Shown here piece after piece: positions 18,062 through 27,208 of a DNA stretch of 64,000 bases (positions are counted from its first letter, which is position 1; each line of letters begins with the position of its first letter). The notes beneath the pieces are model-generated. The model searched no databases. It saw only the letters and a list, made by a program, of their open reading frames with translations, and was not told the origin of the DNA. The stretch is from Aquibium sp. A9E412 (lineage in GTDB: Bacteria; Pseudomonadota; Alphaproteobacteria; Rhizobiales; Rhizobiaceae), in the NCBI RefSeq assembly GCF_030398335.1, contig NZ_JAOAOP010000005.1, positions 55,860 through 119,859 on the forward strand, in the 5' to 3' direction. The position numbers and the translations under genes are program-made.

Positions 18062-19375
18062 ATGACGCAGGTGACGACGCATGCGCCGGTCGACGGCGCG
18101 CGCGCGGATGCGGGCGGGCCGCTCGGCCGCTTCCTCAAGGCGACCGAGCTCGACACCCGCATGCTCGGCATGCTGGCGGCGCTGGCGCTGATCTGGGTCG
18201 GCTTCCACATCCTGTCGGGCGGGCTGTTCCTGACGCCGCGCAACCTGTGGAACCTGTCGGTGCAGTCGGCCTCGATCGCGGTGATGTCGACCGGCATGGT
18301 GCTGGTCATCGTCACCCGCAACATCGACCTGTCGGTCGGCTCGGTGCTCGGCTTCGTCGGCATGGTGATGGGCGTCACCCAGGCGCAGCTCCTGCCCGGG
18401 CTGCTCGGCTTCGACCATCCGGCGACCTGGATGCTGGCGCTCGCCGTCGGGCTCGTGGCGGGCGCGGCGATCGGCGGCCTGCAGGGCTACATCATCGCCT
18501 ATCTCGGCGTGCCGGCCTTCATCGTCACGCTCGGCGGCCTGCTGGTGTGGCGCGGCGCGGCCTGGTGGGTGACCAGCGGGCGCACCGTGGCGCCGATGGA
18601 TTCCACCTTCCGGCTGATGGGCGGTGGCCCCGAGGGGGCGATCGGCGCGACCTGGAGCTGGATCGTCGGGCTCGTCGCCGGCGCCGCGCTCGTGCTGGCG
18701 CTCGCCAGCGGCCGCAACCAGCGCCGCAAGTTCCACTTCCCGCTGCGCCCGCTGTGGGCCGAGGCGTTTCTGGCCGGCGTCGGCTGCGCGGTCATCCTCG
18801 GTGCGGTGGCGGTGGCCAACGCCTATCCCTGGCCGGTCGGCATCGTGCGGCGCTACGCCGAGGCGACCGGCATCGCCGTGCCCGAGGGCGGCCTGTTCAT
18901 CGCGCACGGCATCGCCATCCCGGTGCTGATCGCCGTCGGCGTCGGCATCGTCATGACCTTCATCGCCACGCGCACCCGCTTCGGGCGCTACGTCTTCGCC
19001 ATCGGCGGCAACCCGGAGGCGGCCGAACTCGCCGGCATCAACACGCGCTGGGTGGTGATGAAGATCTTCATCCTGATGGGCATGCTGGCCGCCATCGGCT
19101 CGGCCATCTCGACGGCCCGGCTCAACGCGGCGACCAACGCGCAGGGCACGCTCGACGAGCTGCTGGTGATCGCCGCGGCGGTGATCGGCGGCACCTCGCT
19201 GTCGGGCGGCATCGGCACCATCGCCGGAGCGATGATCGGCGCCGTGCTGATGCAGTCGCTGGCCACCGGCATGATCCTGCTCGGCGTCGACACGCCGCTG
19301 CAGAACATCGTGGTCGGCATGGTGCTGGTGCTGGCCGTGTGGCTCGACACGCTCTACCGGCGCCGGCTGCAGTAG
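18062..19375 (+). CDS. xylH: Xylose-type ABC transporter permease
   Basis: The 437-residue BPD_transp_2 permease has about ten or more transmembrane helices. [20 protein letters not shown] is the sugar-permease signature near the N-terminus, and [19 protein letters not shown] is the conserved cytoplasmic loop near the C-terminus. The start ATG 18062 follows GGGAGGAGAG; the 31 upstream in-frame codons are rejected. It lies 94 bases after xylF. Confidence 0.94.
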   Translation: MTQVTTHAPVDGARADAGGPLGRFLKATELDTRMLGMLAALALIWVGFHILSGGLFLTPRNLWNLSVQSASIAVMSTGMVLVIVTRNIDLSVGSVLGFVGMVMGVTQAQLLPGLLGFDHPATWMLALAVGLVAGAAIGGLQGYIIAYLGVPAFIVTLGGLLVWRGAAWWVTSGRTVAPMDSTFRLMGGGPEGAIGATWSWIVGLVAGAALVLALASGRNQRRKFHFPLRPLWAEAFLAGVGCAVILGAVAVANAYPWPVGIVRRYAEATGIAVPEGGLFIAHGIAIPVLIAVGVGIVMTFIATRTRFGRYVFAIGGNPEAAELAGINTRWVVMKIFILMGMLAAIGSAISTARLNAATNAQGTLDELLVIAAAVIGGTSLSGGIGTIAGAMIGAVLMQSLATGMILLGVDTPLQNIVVGMVLVLAVWLDTLYRRRLQ

Positions 19376-19490
19376 ACGCGACACGGAGCGGCGGAGGGAG
19401 CGCCATGCCCCTGGTCCCTGCCGCCGCATCGTCATCGGCGAGAAACCGGCAGCCGCTCTGTGGCGGGACGCGCCGGGAGGAGGAACGGCA

Positions 19491-20279
<789 letters not shown>

Positions 20280-20299
20280 CGGTGGCGCCTTGCGGCTCG

Positions 20300-20415
20300 A
20301 GCCGATCTGCTTTTCACGGAATCGCAGACCGGCTCCAGGCTATTGTCTTTCCAAGCTATTGTCTTGCCGCGTTGCGAAACGGCGAACCGGTTTCCACTTC
20401 GCCTGGAAGCGCTTC
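20300..20415. repeat. RIME-like dispersed intergenic repeat, copy 2
   Basis: This is the longest copy. An inverted repeat GCCGATCTGC / GCAGACCGGC (one mismatch) at its left is followed by an internal tandem duplication of GCTATTGTCTT (about 20339-20365), then the core CGGCGAACCGGTTTCCACTT shared with the copy at 4675-4770. It fills the gap between the convergent xylG and lipoprotein genes. Confidence 0.7.
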
Positions 20416-20471
20416 AAAAAAGAAAGGCCGGCGTCGCCGCCGGCCCGGATTTCAGTGTCGCGCGCGCCAGC

Positions 20472-20723
20472 TCAGCGGCAGGGCGCCTCGTAGATGCGGC
20501 CGTAGCGGTCGCGATAGCGGCAGTAGCCGGTGCGCGCCGCCTTGCCGATCAGCACGCCGGCCGCGGCACCCGCCACGCCGCCGATCACGGCGCCGCCGAC
20601 CGAGTCGCTCGCCAGCCCGCCGATCACCGCGCCGGCCGCGCCGCCGACCGCGGCATCCTGCTCGGTCGTCGTGCATCCGGCGAGCGCACCCACCAGCGCC
20701 AGGGAAATCACCATCTTCTTCAT
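20472..20723 (-). CDS. Small glycine-zipper lipoprotein
   Basis: The 83-residue protein begins MKKMVISLALVGALAGC, a lipoprotein signal with lipobox LAGC (Cys17). A Gly/Ala-rich zipper follows (VGGAAGAVIGGLASDSVGGA and onward, about 25-62), and then a YCRYRDRYGRIYEAPC tail with two cysteines. The layout resembles outer-membrane glycine-zipper lipoproteins (SlyB/YMGG type). ATG 20723 is chosen because the signal sequence starts there. It lies within the stress-gene region. Confidence 0.82.
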   Translation of the reverse strand: MKKMVISLALVGALAGCTTTEQDAAVGGAAGAVIGGLASDSVGGAVIGGVAGAAAGVLIGKAARTGYCRYRDRYGRIYEAPCR

Positions 20724-20804
20724 GTGCCTGTCTCTCCGTTCGGCCTCCCCTCCGGCACCGACGGGGTGCCGCACCGACGCAGCACGTCCGCAGGCGATCG
20801 TCCG

Positions 20805-21131
20805 TCAGGGACGGGCCATGGCCGGCGTCTGCTGCTCCTCGCGCGAGGCGACGAGCACGTCGGTCACGGGTTCGATCGAGGCAACCAGGTTGCCGCTGCC
20901 GGTGATATCCCATACCAGTTCGGCGTCGACATACTCAAGCGCCGGATCAACCGACACGCACTTGCCGAGAATCTGCGGATACTGCCCGACGAAGCCGCGG
21001 ATCGACGTCTCCAGCTCGGCGTCGCATTCCGCCTCCGTCTGGTAGAGCGGGGCCGGGGCGGGAAGCTCGCGGCAGTAGGACAGGTCGTCCGAGCAGCCGA
21101 CGATGAGAAGAAGCGCAGCAATGTGTTCCAT
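20805..21131 (-). CDS. Small cysteine-containing lipoprotein, general stress regulon candidate
   Basis: The 108-residue protein has a short signal MEHIAALLLIVGC with a lipobox-like LIVGC, followed by a cysteine pattern (DLSYCRELP, TEAECDAEL, LGKCVSV) suggesting disulfides outside the cytoplasm. The family is not recognised. ATG 21131 has AAAGGAAC upstream, and an EcfG-type promoter ends 23 bases before it, which supports both the start and stress control. Confidence 0.72.
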   Translation of the reverse strand: MEHIAALLLIVGCSDDLSYCRELPAPAPLYQTEAECDAELETSIRGFVGQYPQILGKCVSVDPALEYVDAELVWDITGSGNLVASIEPVTDVLVASREEQQTPAMARP

Positions 21132-21153
21132 GGCGTGTTCCTTTCGCCATGAC

Positions 21154-21179
21154 AACGCGCATGCGACTGCGCGGGTTCC
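21154..21179 (-). promoter_or_regulatory. EcfG promoter of small lipoprotein gene
   Basis: On the minus strand: GGAAC (21179-21175), 17-base spacer, CGTT (21157-21154). This matches the consensus for the general-stress sigma factor EcfG and lies 23 bases before the ATG at 21131. Confidence 0.75.
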
Positions 21180-21338
21180 GCTTCTTCTGTCAAGTGCGAA
21201 AGTGGAATCGCGACAAGAAATCGTCCGTGCGCCGGCCGTCGCTTGCCGCCAAAAGGAAAGGCCGCCCCGTTTCTTGCGAAAGCGGGGTGGCCTTCTGGTT
21301 CGTCGCGTCGGTTCGACTTGCGTCGTCGTCGTGGCGTC

Positions 21339-21521
21339 TCACAAGACCGTGAACACGATCAGCGCCAGCAGGAAGGCGGCGAAGATGAGGATCGCCAGCC
21401 GGAAGTAACCGAACGGCCCGTAGTTGGGACCGGGCGGCAGCGGGTCCTCGCTCTCGCCCTCGGGATGGCCGAGCGCCAGGCGGGCGGCGTTCTCGAGCTC
21501 GCTGATGGCCGTTCTGTTCAT
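21339..21521 (-). CDS. Small single-pass membrane protein, 60 aa
   Basis: The protein begins MNRTAISELENAARLALGHP, has a proline-rich middle (DPLPPGPNYGPFGYF) and ends in one transmembrane helix (RLAILIFAAFLLALIVFTVL). GAGGGAGACC precedes the ATG. It lies 43 bases behind the DUF1328 gene on the same strand, so it probably shares its EcfG promoter. The family is unknown. Confidence 0.65.
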   Translation of the reverse strand: MNRTAISELENAARLALGHPEGESEDPLPPGPNYGPFGYFRLAILIFAAFLLALIVFTVL

Positions 21522-21564
21522 GGTCTCCCTCCTCGCATGCGGGTGGCGGTGCCGGCGCCGCGCG

Positions 21565-21732
21565 TCAGCGGGACCGCCGCATCAGGCCGGCGACCAGCGA
21601 TATTGCCAGAAGCACGAGGAAAATGAAGAACAGGATCTGGGCGATGCCGGCCGAGGCGCCGGCAATGCCGCCGAAGCCGAGAACGCCGGCGACCAGCGCC
21701 ACGACGAGAAAAATGAGGGCCCAATAAAGCAT
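21565..21732 (-). CDS. DUF1328 (YtjA-type) small membrane protein
   Basis: The 55-residue protein [20 protein letters not shown]... has two hydrophobic helices joined by a [12 protein letters not shown] turn and ends in MRRSR, a textbook DUF1328 member. The family is widespread in Proteobacteria and often stress-induced; its function is unknown. A perfect EcfG promoter lies 51 bases upstream of the ATG. Confidence 0.92.
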   Translation of the reverse strand: MLYWALIFLVVALVAGVLGFGGIAGASAGIAQILFFIFLVLLAISLVAGLMRRSR

Positions 21733-21782
21733 AGGTCTGGCTCCTTTCGCGCAGCCGCCGGTGCGGCAGTCATCGCGGAGGA

Positions 21783-21807
21783 AACGACCGGCGAGGCCAT
21801 TGGTTCC
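21783..21807 (-). promoter_or_regulatory. EcfG promoter of DUF1328 gene
   Basis: On the minus strand: GGAAC (21807-21803), 16-base spacer, CGTT (21786-21783), a full match to the EcfG consensus in the 144-base gap between phyR and the DUF1328 gene. Confidence 0.82.
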
Positions 21808-21876
21808 GCAGCAAAAAGGCCGCCCGGGGGCGGCCTTGCCGAAGGGTTGGCGCCCGCGCCTGCGGGGTCGGCGGCC

Positions 21877-22671
21877 TCAGGCGGCGGCCTTGGCCTGGCG
21901 GTCGAAGAACAGCGCCTGGCTGATCAGCGCCTTGACCATGTCGGGGCTGAACGGCTTGGTGACCAGGAAGGTCGGCTCCGGCCGCTCGCCGGTCAACAGC
22001 CGCTCGGGGAAGGCGGTGATGAAGATCACCGGCACCGGGGTGGCGGCGAGGATCTCGTTGACCGCCTCGATGCCCGAGCTGCCGTCGGCGAGCTGGATGT
22101 CGGCCAGCACCATGCTCGGGTTGGACTTGGCGAACAGCTCGGTCGCCTCGGCATGGGTGCGCGCGGTGCCGACCACCCGGTGGCCGAGGCTTTCGACCAT
22201 CTCCTCGATGTCGAGCGCGATCAGCGGCTCGTCCTCGATGATCATGATGTCGGTCTCGACCTGGCGCGAGATCTCCTGGCTCGCCTCGCTCAACAGGGCG
22301 TTGAGCTCGCTTTCCTCGACGGCGAGGATCTCGGCCGCCTCGGCCGAATCGAAGCCCTCGACGGCGACCAGCAGGAAGGCCTGGCGCGGCTGCGGCGCGA
22401 GCGCCGACAGATTGTCGATGGCGCGCTTCTCCCACAGCGAGGTGGGCGCGGCTTCGGGCACGGGAATGTCGATGGAATCGAACAGGCGGGAGAACAGCTT
22501 GTAGAGCGCGACGCGGTCGCTCGAGGCTTCGGGAAAGATGTCGACGTCGGCGATGATCGCTTCCAGCGTTGCCGCCACCAGCGCGTCGCCGCTCGTCTGC
22601 GCGCCGGAGACCGCCCTCGCGTAACGCCTCAGATAGGGAAGGTGGGGGGCAATTCGGTTGGACAGACTCAT
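21877..22671 (-). CDS. phyR: PhyR general stress response anti-anti-sigma regulator
   Basis: The 264-residue protein combines a sigma-factor-like domain (about 1-125, region 2- and 4-like helices) with a C-terminal receiver domain: acidic pair Glu146/Asp147, phospho-acceptor Asp191 (VLADIQ), Lys239 (VTKPFSP). When phosphorylated, PhyR binds NepR through the sigma-like domain and frees EcfG. It is divergent from nepR-ecfG, the standard arrangement. ATG 22671 is chosen; an upstream frame to 22983 covers the divergent promoters and is rejected. Confidence 0.97.
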   Translation of the reverse strand: MSLSNRIAPHLPYLRRYARAVSGAQTSGDALVAATLEAIIADVDIFPEASSDRVALYKLFSRLFDSIDIPVPEAAPTSLWEKRAIDNLSALAPQPRQAFLLVAVEGFDSAEAAEILAVEESELNALLSEASQEISRQVETDIMIIEDEPLIALDIEEMVESLGHRVVGTARTHAEATELFAKSNPSMVLADIQLADGSSGIEAVNEILAATPVPVIFITAFPERLLTGERPEPTFLVTKPFSPDMVKALISQALFFDRQAKAAA

Positions 22672-22726
22672 GCTGGCGCGTCTCCCTCGGTGACAGGTGG
22701 GTCGGTCGAACGACCGTTGGGCTGCA

Positions 22727-22751
22727 AACGCGGCGGAGAAAAAAAAGTTCC
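22727..22751 (-). promoter_or_regulatory. EcfG promoter of phyR
   Basis: On the minus strand: GGAAC (22751-22747), 16-base spacer containing a run of eight T, CGTT (22730-22727). It gives a leader of about 50 bases before phyR and makes phyR part of its own regulon. Confidence 0.85.
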
Positions 22752-22758
22752 GCCGGCC

Positions 22759-22783
22759 GGAACGAAATTCTTCAATGTGCGTT
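22759..22783 (+). promoter_or_regulatory. EcfG promoter of nepR-ecfG
   Basis: GGAAC (22759-22763), 16-base spacer, CGTT (22780-22783), a perfect EcfG consensus. It lies only 7 bases from the oppositely directed phyR promoter, so the two -35 boxes are back to back. This makes the module autoregulated. Confidence 0.87.
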
Positions 22784-22891
22784 GAGAGGCGGATTTGGTG
22801 CGGCCCGGGCCATTGCGCAACCGGGGCGGGCCACCGGGCCGGAACGCGCTTGCGCTGGGGTTCGGAGGTGCAACGGGCGAAGAGACATTTT

Positions 22892-23098
22892 ATGGCGAAC
22901 GAAAAGACCGCCGCACGAAAGGCGGGCCCCAAGGGGAACGGAAAGAACGATCCCCTGGGCACGAACACGGAGATCGGCCGCAAGCTCCGGCAGTATTACG
23001 ACGAGCTGATGGCCGACGATGTGCCGGACCGCTTCACCGAGCTGCTCAAGCAGCTCGAGCAGAAAGAAAGCGATCGGTCCGGCACGGAAAGGAATTAG
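22892..23098 (+). CDS. nepR: NepR anti-sigma factor
   Basis: The 68-residue protein has a charged disordered N-terminus and the NepR core TEIGRKLRQYYDELMADDVP followed by DRFTELLKQLEQKE, the helices that bind EcfG and PhyR. ATG 22892 is favoured; an in-frame GTG at 22868 preceded by GGAG is a possible alternative adding eight residues. It ends 4 bases before ecfG. Confidence 0.94.
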   Translation: MANEKTAARKAGPKGNGKNDPLGTNTEIGRKLRQYYDELMADDVPDRFTELLKQLEQKESDRSGTERN

Positions 23099-23102
23099 CC
23101 CC

Positions 23103-23654
23103 ATGGGCGATATCGCCGCCTTCCGGGAGGGTCTCCTCGAGGCCATCCCCAGCCTGCGCGCGTTCGCCGTGTCGCTGGTCAAGAGCTCCGACCGGGCCGA
23201 CGATCTGGTGCAGGAAACGCTGGTCAAGGCATGGGACAAGCAGAAAAGCTTCCAGCCCGGCACCAATCTCAAGGCCTGGCTGTTCACCATTCTGCGCAAC
23301 GAGTTCTATTCGCAGATGCGCAAGCGCGGCCGCGAGGTGCAGGACAGCGACGGCGTGATGACCGCGCGGCTGGCCATCCACCCAAACCAGGATTCCTCGC
23401 TCGACCTCGACGATTTCAAGCGCGCGCTGGCCACGCTGCCGGAAGACCAGCGCGAGGCGATCGTGCTGATCGGCGCGTCGGGCTTCTCCTACGAGGAGGC
23501 GGCGGAAATCTGCGACTGCGCCGTGGGCACGATCAAGAGCCGGGTGAGCCGGGCGCGCTCGCGCCTGCAGGAGATCCTCGGCGTGTCGGGCGAGACGGAG
23601 TACGGCCCCGACGGCATCAGCGCCCAGGTGACGAATTCATCCGCCGTCGCCTAG
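23103..23654 (+). CDS. ecfG: General stress response ECF sigma factor EcfG
   Basis: The 183-residue group-15 ECF sigma factor has region 2 with SDRADDLVQETLVKAWDKQK and LKAWLFTILRNEFYSQMRKR, and region 4 with LPEDQREAIVLIGASGFSYE and AVGTIKSRVSRARSRL. It should recognise the GGAAC-N16/17-CGTT promoters listed here. The start follows AAAGGAATTAGCCCC and is 4 bases after nepR. Its last 18 bases overlap the 3' end of the convergent receiver gene. Confidence 0.97.
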   Translation: MGDIAAFREGLLEAIPSLRAFAVSLVKSSDRADDLVQETLVKAWDKQKSFQPGTNLKAWLFTILRNEFYSQMRKRGREVQDSDGVMTARLAIHPNQDSSLDLDDFKRALATLPEDQREAIVLIGASGFSYEEAAEICDCAVGTIKSRVSRARSRLQEILGVSGETEYGPDGISAQVTNSSAVA

Positions 23655-24035
23655 GCCGCCGCGGCGCCCGAGCGTGGCGGCGGCGAGCGCGTCGACCATG
23701 GCGGCCGTCGCATAGGGCTTGCCGACCACCGCGACGCCGGGAAACTCGTCGCGCAACGCGCCGAGATCGCCGTAGCCGGTGGCGAAGATGAAGGGGATGC
23801 CGCGGCTGGCGAGAAGCCGGGCGAATTCGAGCGTGTGTTCGCCGCCGAGCTTGACGTCGAGGATGACCACGTCGGTCGGCGCGTCGAGTGCGGCGGCCGT
23901 CAACGCCTCGCGCTGGCCGATCACCCGCACGTCCACGGCGCCGCTGTCGCGGCACACCTGCTCCACGTCCATCGCGATCAGGAATTCGTCCTCGACGACG
24001 AGGACGCTGAGGCCTCGCAGCAACTGATTGTCCAA
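23637..24035 (-). CDS. Stand-alone response-regulator receiver protein
   Basis: The 132-residue receiver domain has VLVVEDEFLIAMDVEQVC (acidic cluster Glu15-Asp16-Glu17), phospho-acceptor Asp60 (VVILDVKLGG) and VVGKPYA. There is no output domain. Single-domain receivers next to phyR modules can act as phosphate sinks or relay partners of the HWE-type kinases that feed PhyR; no kinase is visible in the window. It converges on ecfG with an 18-base overlap. Confidence 0.9.
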   Translation of the reverse strand: MDNQLLRGLSVLVVEDEFLIAMDVEQVCRDSGAVDVRVIGQREALTAAALDAPTDVVILDVKLGGEHTLEFARLLASRGIPFIFATGYGDLGALRDEFPGVAVVGKPYATAAMVDALAAATLGRRGGLGDGG

Positions 24036-24160
24036 ACAGCGACTCCCTTGTATGAGGAGCGTTGATGCCCGCGCGGCGGCTTGCTGTCATTAAGATTTGA
24101 CAATGCCGGCATGGTTTGCGCCGCAACCGGCGCAGACGGGCGGGCCGGGGACGGGCGGGG

Positions 24161-24922
24161 ATGGCACCAGCGACCAACGGGCATGAGACGGCGGCGGTCA
24201 GTTGCGAGCACTGCCCGCTGCGCCGGAACGAGACATTCCGCAGCTTCCGCGAGGCGGAGCTCGACTTCATGCGCCGGTTCAAGCAGGGCGAGCTGAAGGT
24301 CAACCGCGGCGCCTCCATCCTGATGGAGGGGGCGCAGAACCCGCACTTCTACACCGTGCTGTCGGGCTGGGCCTTCCGCTACAAGACGCTGGAGGACGGC
24401 CGCCGGCAGATCGTCAATTTCGCCATGCCCGGCGATCTCGTCGGCCTGCAGGGCAGTCTGCTCGGCGCCATGCAGCACTCGGTCGAGGCGCTGTCGCCGA
24501 TGACGCTGTGCGTGTTCGACCGCAACGAGCTGTTCACGCTCTACCAGGCGCATCCGGAGCTCGCCTACGACGTCACCTGGATCGCCTCGCGCGAGGAGTG
24601 CATGCTCGACGAGAACCTGCTGACGATCGGCCGGCGCAGCGCGCTCGAGCGCATCGCCTATCTGCTCGCCTTCATCGGCAGCCGCTCGATCGCCAGCGGG
24701 CTGATGAAGCGCAGCAACGCGGTGACCATCGGCATGACGCAGCAGCACGTCGCCGACACGCTCGGCCTGTCGCTCGTGCACACCAACAAGACGCTGCGCA
24801 AGCTGGTGCGCCGCGACCTGCTTCGCTGGGGCGACGGCGGCTGTCAGGTGTTCGACCTGAAGGGTCTGGCGGAGCTGGCCGGCTGGGAGGACACGGCGAC
24901 GGAGGCGCGGCCGTTTCTGTGA
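24161..24922 (+). CDS. Crp/Fnr-family transcriptional regulator
   Basis: The 253-residue protein has a cyclic-nucleotide-binding-like beta barrel (GASILMEGAQNPHFYTVLSG, VNFAMPGDLVGLQG), a dimer helix, and a Crp-type helix-turn-helix (MTQQHVADTLGLSLVHTNKT). The N-terminal CEHCPLR has two cysteines only, not the full four-Cys iron-sulphur set of FNR, so oxygen sensing is doubtful. ATG 24161 is chosen over 24116, following GGGCGGGG. Its 3' end overlaps the convergent AI-2E gene by 79 bases. Confidence 0.9.
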   Translation: MAPATNGHETAAVSCEHCPLRRNETFRSFREAELDFMRRFKQGELKVNRGASILMEGAQNPHFYTVLSGWAFRYKTLEDGRRQIVNFAMPGDLVGLQGSLLGAMQHSVEALSPMTLCVFDRNELFTLYQAHPELAYDVTWIASREECMLDENLLTIGRRSALERIAYLLAFIGSRSIASGLMKRSNAVTIGMTQQHVADTLGLSLVHTNKTLRKLVRRDLLRWGDGGCQVFDLKGLAELAGWEDTATEARPFL

Positions 24923-26037
24923 GGCGGCGCGGCGCGGCCCGCCGCGGGCGGTGCCGGCTGCCAGTCCGAGGCCGGCACCAGGTTGGCGACGATCGTGCCG
25001 GCGGCGAGCAGCGCGGGGATCGCCACGAAGCCGCCGATCGGACCCCACAGCCACAGCCAGAAGGTGATCGCCAGGAACACCACGAACGGGTTGAGCGTCA
25101 TGCGCCGGCCGATCACCAGCGGCGTGACGAACTGCGCCTCGATCAGGTTGAGCGACAGGTAGACGAGCGGCGGCATGAAGCTCGCCGACAGGGTGTCGAA
25201 CGTCGCCAGCCCGACGCCGAACAGGATCACCGCCATGACGGCCGGGCCGATGTACATGATGAAGTTGAGCAGCCCGGCGAGCGCGCCCCACAGCGCGGCG
25301 GACGGCACGCCGACGAGGAAGAGCGCCGTGCCGACGGCGAGGCCGAGGCCGGTGTTGATCAGGGCGATCGACAGCAGGTAGCGCGAGATCGCCGCCTCCA
25401 CGTCGCGGAAGATGTGCGCCACGCGCCAGCGCAGCCGCCGGTTGACGCACAGCCGCAGGATCGACAGCCGCGTCTCGTGCCGGGTGGCGACGAAGAAGTA
25501 GAGGCCGGCCAGGAAGATCAGCACCTGCGCGATCAGCGCCGGCGCCAGGCTCGCCACCTCCTCCACCGCGGAGCCCTCCTCGACCGTCACGGTGACGCCG
25601 GATTCGCCGGTCGCGGCGCGGATCTGGTCGCGCATGTTGCGCACCGTGTCGAGCGGCTCGCGCAGGCTCGAGAGCTGGAACTGGAGCTCGCTCCACACCT
25701 GCGGCAGGCGGCGCGACCAGGAGGTGAGCGGCACCGCGATGAGGATGGCCAGCGTGCCGACGAGCAGCACGAAGGCGAGCGTCACGAACAGCGCCGACAG
25801 CACCGGCGGCAGGCCGCCGCGCTCGATGCGCGCGGCGAGCGGCCCGAGCATCAGGCCGATGACGATCGCCAGCGCGGCCGGTGCGAGCAGGAACCGGCCG
25901 TAGTGCAGCGCGACGACCGCGACCACCAGCCCCATCAGGATGATGGCGCTCTGCGAGGAGCGCTGCAGCACCACCTCGAGGCTCGATTTGGGCGGCAGCC
26001 GGACGATCGGCGGCTTCTTGCGGCTGGCGGGGATCAT
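24844..26037 (-). CDS. AI-2E family transporter (PerM/TqsA type)
   Basis: The 397-residue membrane protein has the AI-2E layout: two helices at the N-terminus (IILMGLVVAVVALHYGRFLL and the following stretch), a central soluble region, then IFLAGLYFFVATR, GALAGLLNFIMYIGPAVMAV and SLNLIEAQFVTPLVIGRRMT. The family includes exporters of varied substrates. The start ATG 26037 (MIPASRKKPP) fits an EcfG promoter 30 bases upstream. The C-terminus (GRASVAVSSQPASSARPF) is low in conservation and overlaps the crp-like gene. Confidence 0.9.
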   Translation of the reverse strand: MIPASRKKPPIVRLPPKSSLEVVLQRSSQSAIILMGLVVAVVALHYGRFLLAPAALAIVIGLMLGPLAARIERGGLPPVLSALFVTLAFVLLVGTLAILIAVPLTSWSRRLPQVWSELQFQLSSLREPLDTVRNMRDQIRAATGESGVTVTVEEGSAVEEVASLAPALIAQVLIFLAGLYFFVATRHETRLSILRLCVNRRLRWRVAHIFRDVEAAISRYLLSIALINTGLGLAVGTALFLVGVPSAALWGALAGLLNFIMYIGPAVMAVILFGVGLATFDTLSASFMPPLVYLSLNLIEAQFVTPLVIGRRMTLNPFVVFLAITFWLWLWGPIGGFVAIPALLAAGTIVANLVPASDWQPAPPAAGRAAPPHRNGRASVAVSSQPASSARPFRSNT

Positions 26038-26066
26038 CGGCAATTCCGGCTGGACAGGTAGAAGCA

Positions 26067-26092
26067 AACGGCCTTTGATGCCCGGCGGTTCC
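26067..26092 (-). promoter_or_regulatory. EcfG promoter of AI-2E transporter gene
   Basis: On the minus strand: GGAAC (26092-26088), 17-base spacer, CGTT (26070-26067), 30 bases before ATG 26037. It is divergent from a second EcfG promoter at 26142-26166. Confidence 0.72.
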
Positions 26093-26141
26093 ACCCCGGC
26101 CGGCCGGAGCGCGGTCGCCGTGCCCGCGGCGCAACGGGCGG

Positions 26142-26166
26142 GGAACCCGCGAACGCCTGCTGCGTT
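26142..26166 (+). promoter_or_regulatory. EcfG promoter of DUF883 gene
   Basis: GGAAC (26142-26146), 16-base spacer, CGTT (26163-26166), followed by AAGGAG (26183-26188) and the ATG at 26197. A full consensus match. Confidence 0.83.
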
Positions 26167-26196
26167 TGCGTTGATCTTCGAGAAAGGAGTCCGGCA

Positions 26197-26544
26197 ATGG
26201 CAACGAGCTCGACGACGAGCAAGACCGCAAAGACGGCCGATGCGGAAACGGCCAAGTCCCAACAGGATCTCGAGGCCGACATCCGCCAGTTGCGCGAGGA
26301 CGTGGCCCAGCTGACCCGCCACATCAAGGAGATGGGCGAGCGCAGGATGGACTCCGCGCGCCGCCAAGCCTCGGCGCGCGCCGAAAAGCTCAGAGCCCAG
26401 GGGGAAGAGACGATGGCCGATATGCGTGAAGGCATGCGCGACATGGAGCGCGAGCTGAGCGGGGCGGTGCGCGAGAAGCCGCTGACGGCGCTCGCCATGG
26501 CTGCCGGCGTGGGCTTCCTGCTGGCGCTCATGACCCGCCGCTAG
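26197..26544 (+). CDS. DUF883 (ElaB/YqjD-type) membrane-anchored protein
   Basis: The 115-residue protein has a charged coiled-coil region (about 18-85: LEADIRQLREDVAQLTRHIK and onward) and a C-terminal hydrophobic anchor (PLTALAMAAGVGFLLALMTR) ending in RR. This matches the YqjD/ElaB family, which tethers ribosomes to the membrane in stationary phase in E. coli. The start follows AGAAAGGAG. EcfG control agrees with a stress role. The holin-like gene begins 2 bases downstream. Confidence 0.9.
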   Translation: MATSSTTSKTAKTADAETAKSQQDLEADIRQLREDVAQLTRHIKEMGERRMDSARRQASARAEKLRAQGEETMADMREGMRDMERELSGAVREKPLTALAMAAGVGFLLALMTRR

Positions 26545-26546
26545 AC

Positions 26547-26996
26547 ATGCGTTTTCTCATCACCGTGATCACCTCGATCGCGTCGGGCGAAGTGTCCGAC
26601 GCGATGAAGCGGACGCGCCTGGCGGTAGTCTACTACGGACTGGCGGCGCTGGCCGCACTTTTCGCGCTCGCGTTCCTGGTCGTCGCCCTCTACATCCTGG
26701 CGGCCGAGGAATGGGGCGCGCTGGCGGCGGCGACCGGCTTCGGCGTCGGCTTCCTCGTCATCGCGGTGATCGTCCTGATCGTGCAGCGCGTGGTGACGCG
26801 GCGCAGCGCCAAGAAGGTGGCGCGCCGGCGGGCGACCGACGCGCGCGCCCTTGCCGGCACGGCGGCCGTGGCGCTGCTGCCGTCGCTGCTTGCCCGGCGC
26901 AGCGGCATGCTCGCGCTGCTTGCGCCGATCGTCGCGCTCGGCGCCTATGCCGTCTACCGCGAGAACATGGAGCCGGACGGCGACGATTTCGACTGA
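26547..26996 (+). CDS. Phage-holin-superfamily-like (DUF1469-type) membrane protein
   Basis: The 149-residue protein has two adjacent transmembrane helices (AVVYYGLAALAALFALAFLV; FGVGFLVIAVIVLIVQRVV), then a basic stretch (RRSAKKVARRRATDARA) and a third hydrophobic segment (GMLALLAPIVALGAYAVY). This resembles the Actinobacterial-holin/YqjE-like family, commonly coupled to DUF883 genes, as here. Despite the family name there is no sign of a prophage. Confidence 0.78.
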   Translation: MRFLITVITSIASGEVSDAMKRTRLAVVYYGLAALAALFALAFLVVALYILAAEEWGALAAATGFGVGFLVIAVIVLIVQRVVTRRSAKKVARRRATDARALAGTAAVALLPSLLARRSGMLALLAPIVALGAYAVYRENMEPDGDDFD

Positions 26997-27208
26997 AGGC
27001 CCGGCGCGGCGCGGTGGCGCACGCGGGCCCCTCTCGCCGCCGCTGCCGGCGGCGAGGGAACCTGCCGCGCAAGCGCGCATTTCCTCCTGAGGCGGTCGAC
27101 GACCGGCCCCGCGCATGGTGCCGCCATGCGCAAAGATCAACGGGAAGGACCACGGCGCCGTGCGAGGCGCTGCCCGGCTCCCGGCATCGTGGTCCGACGG
27201 AGGAATTC

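Noticed and set aside
24097..24102. TTGACA as a -35 box for the Crp-like gene
   Set aside because: No acceptable -10 element is found at normal spacing downstream.
26547..26996. Prophage remnant because of a holin-like protein
   Set aside because: The gene is part of a DUF883 stress operon common in free-living bacteria, and no other phage gene is present.
27057..27081. GGAAC-N16-CATT before the 61-aa membrane protein gene as an EcfG promoter
   Set aside because: The -10 box departs from CGTT and the site is more than 120 bases from the start codon; not strong enough to list.
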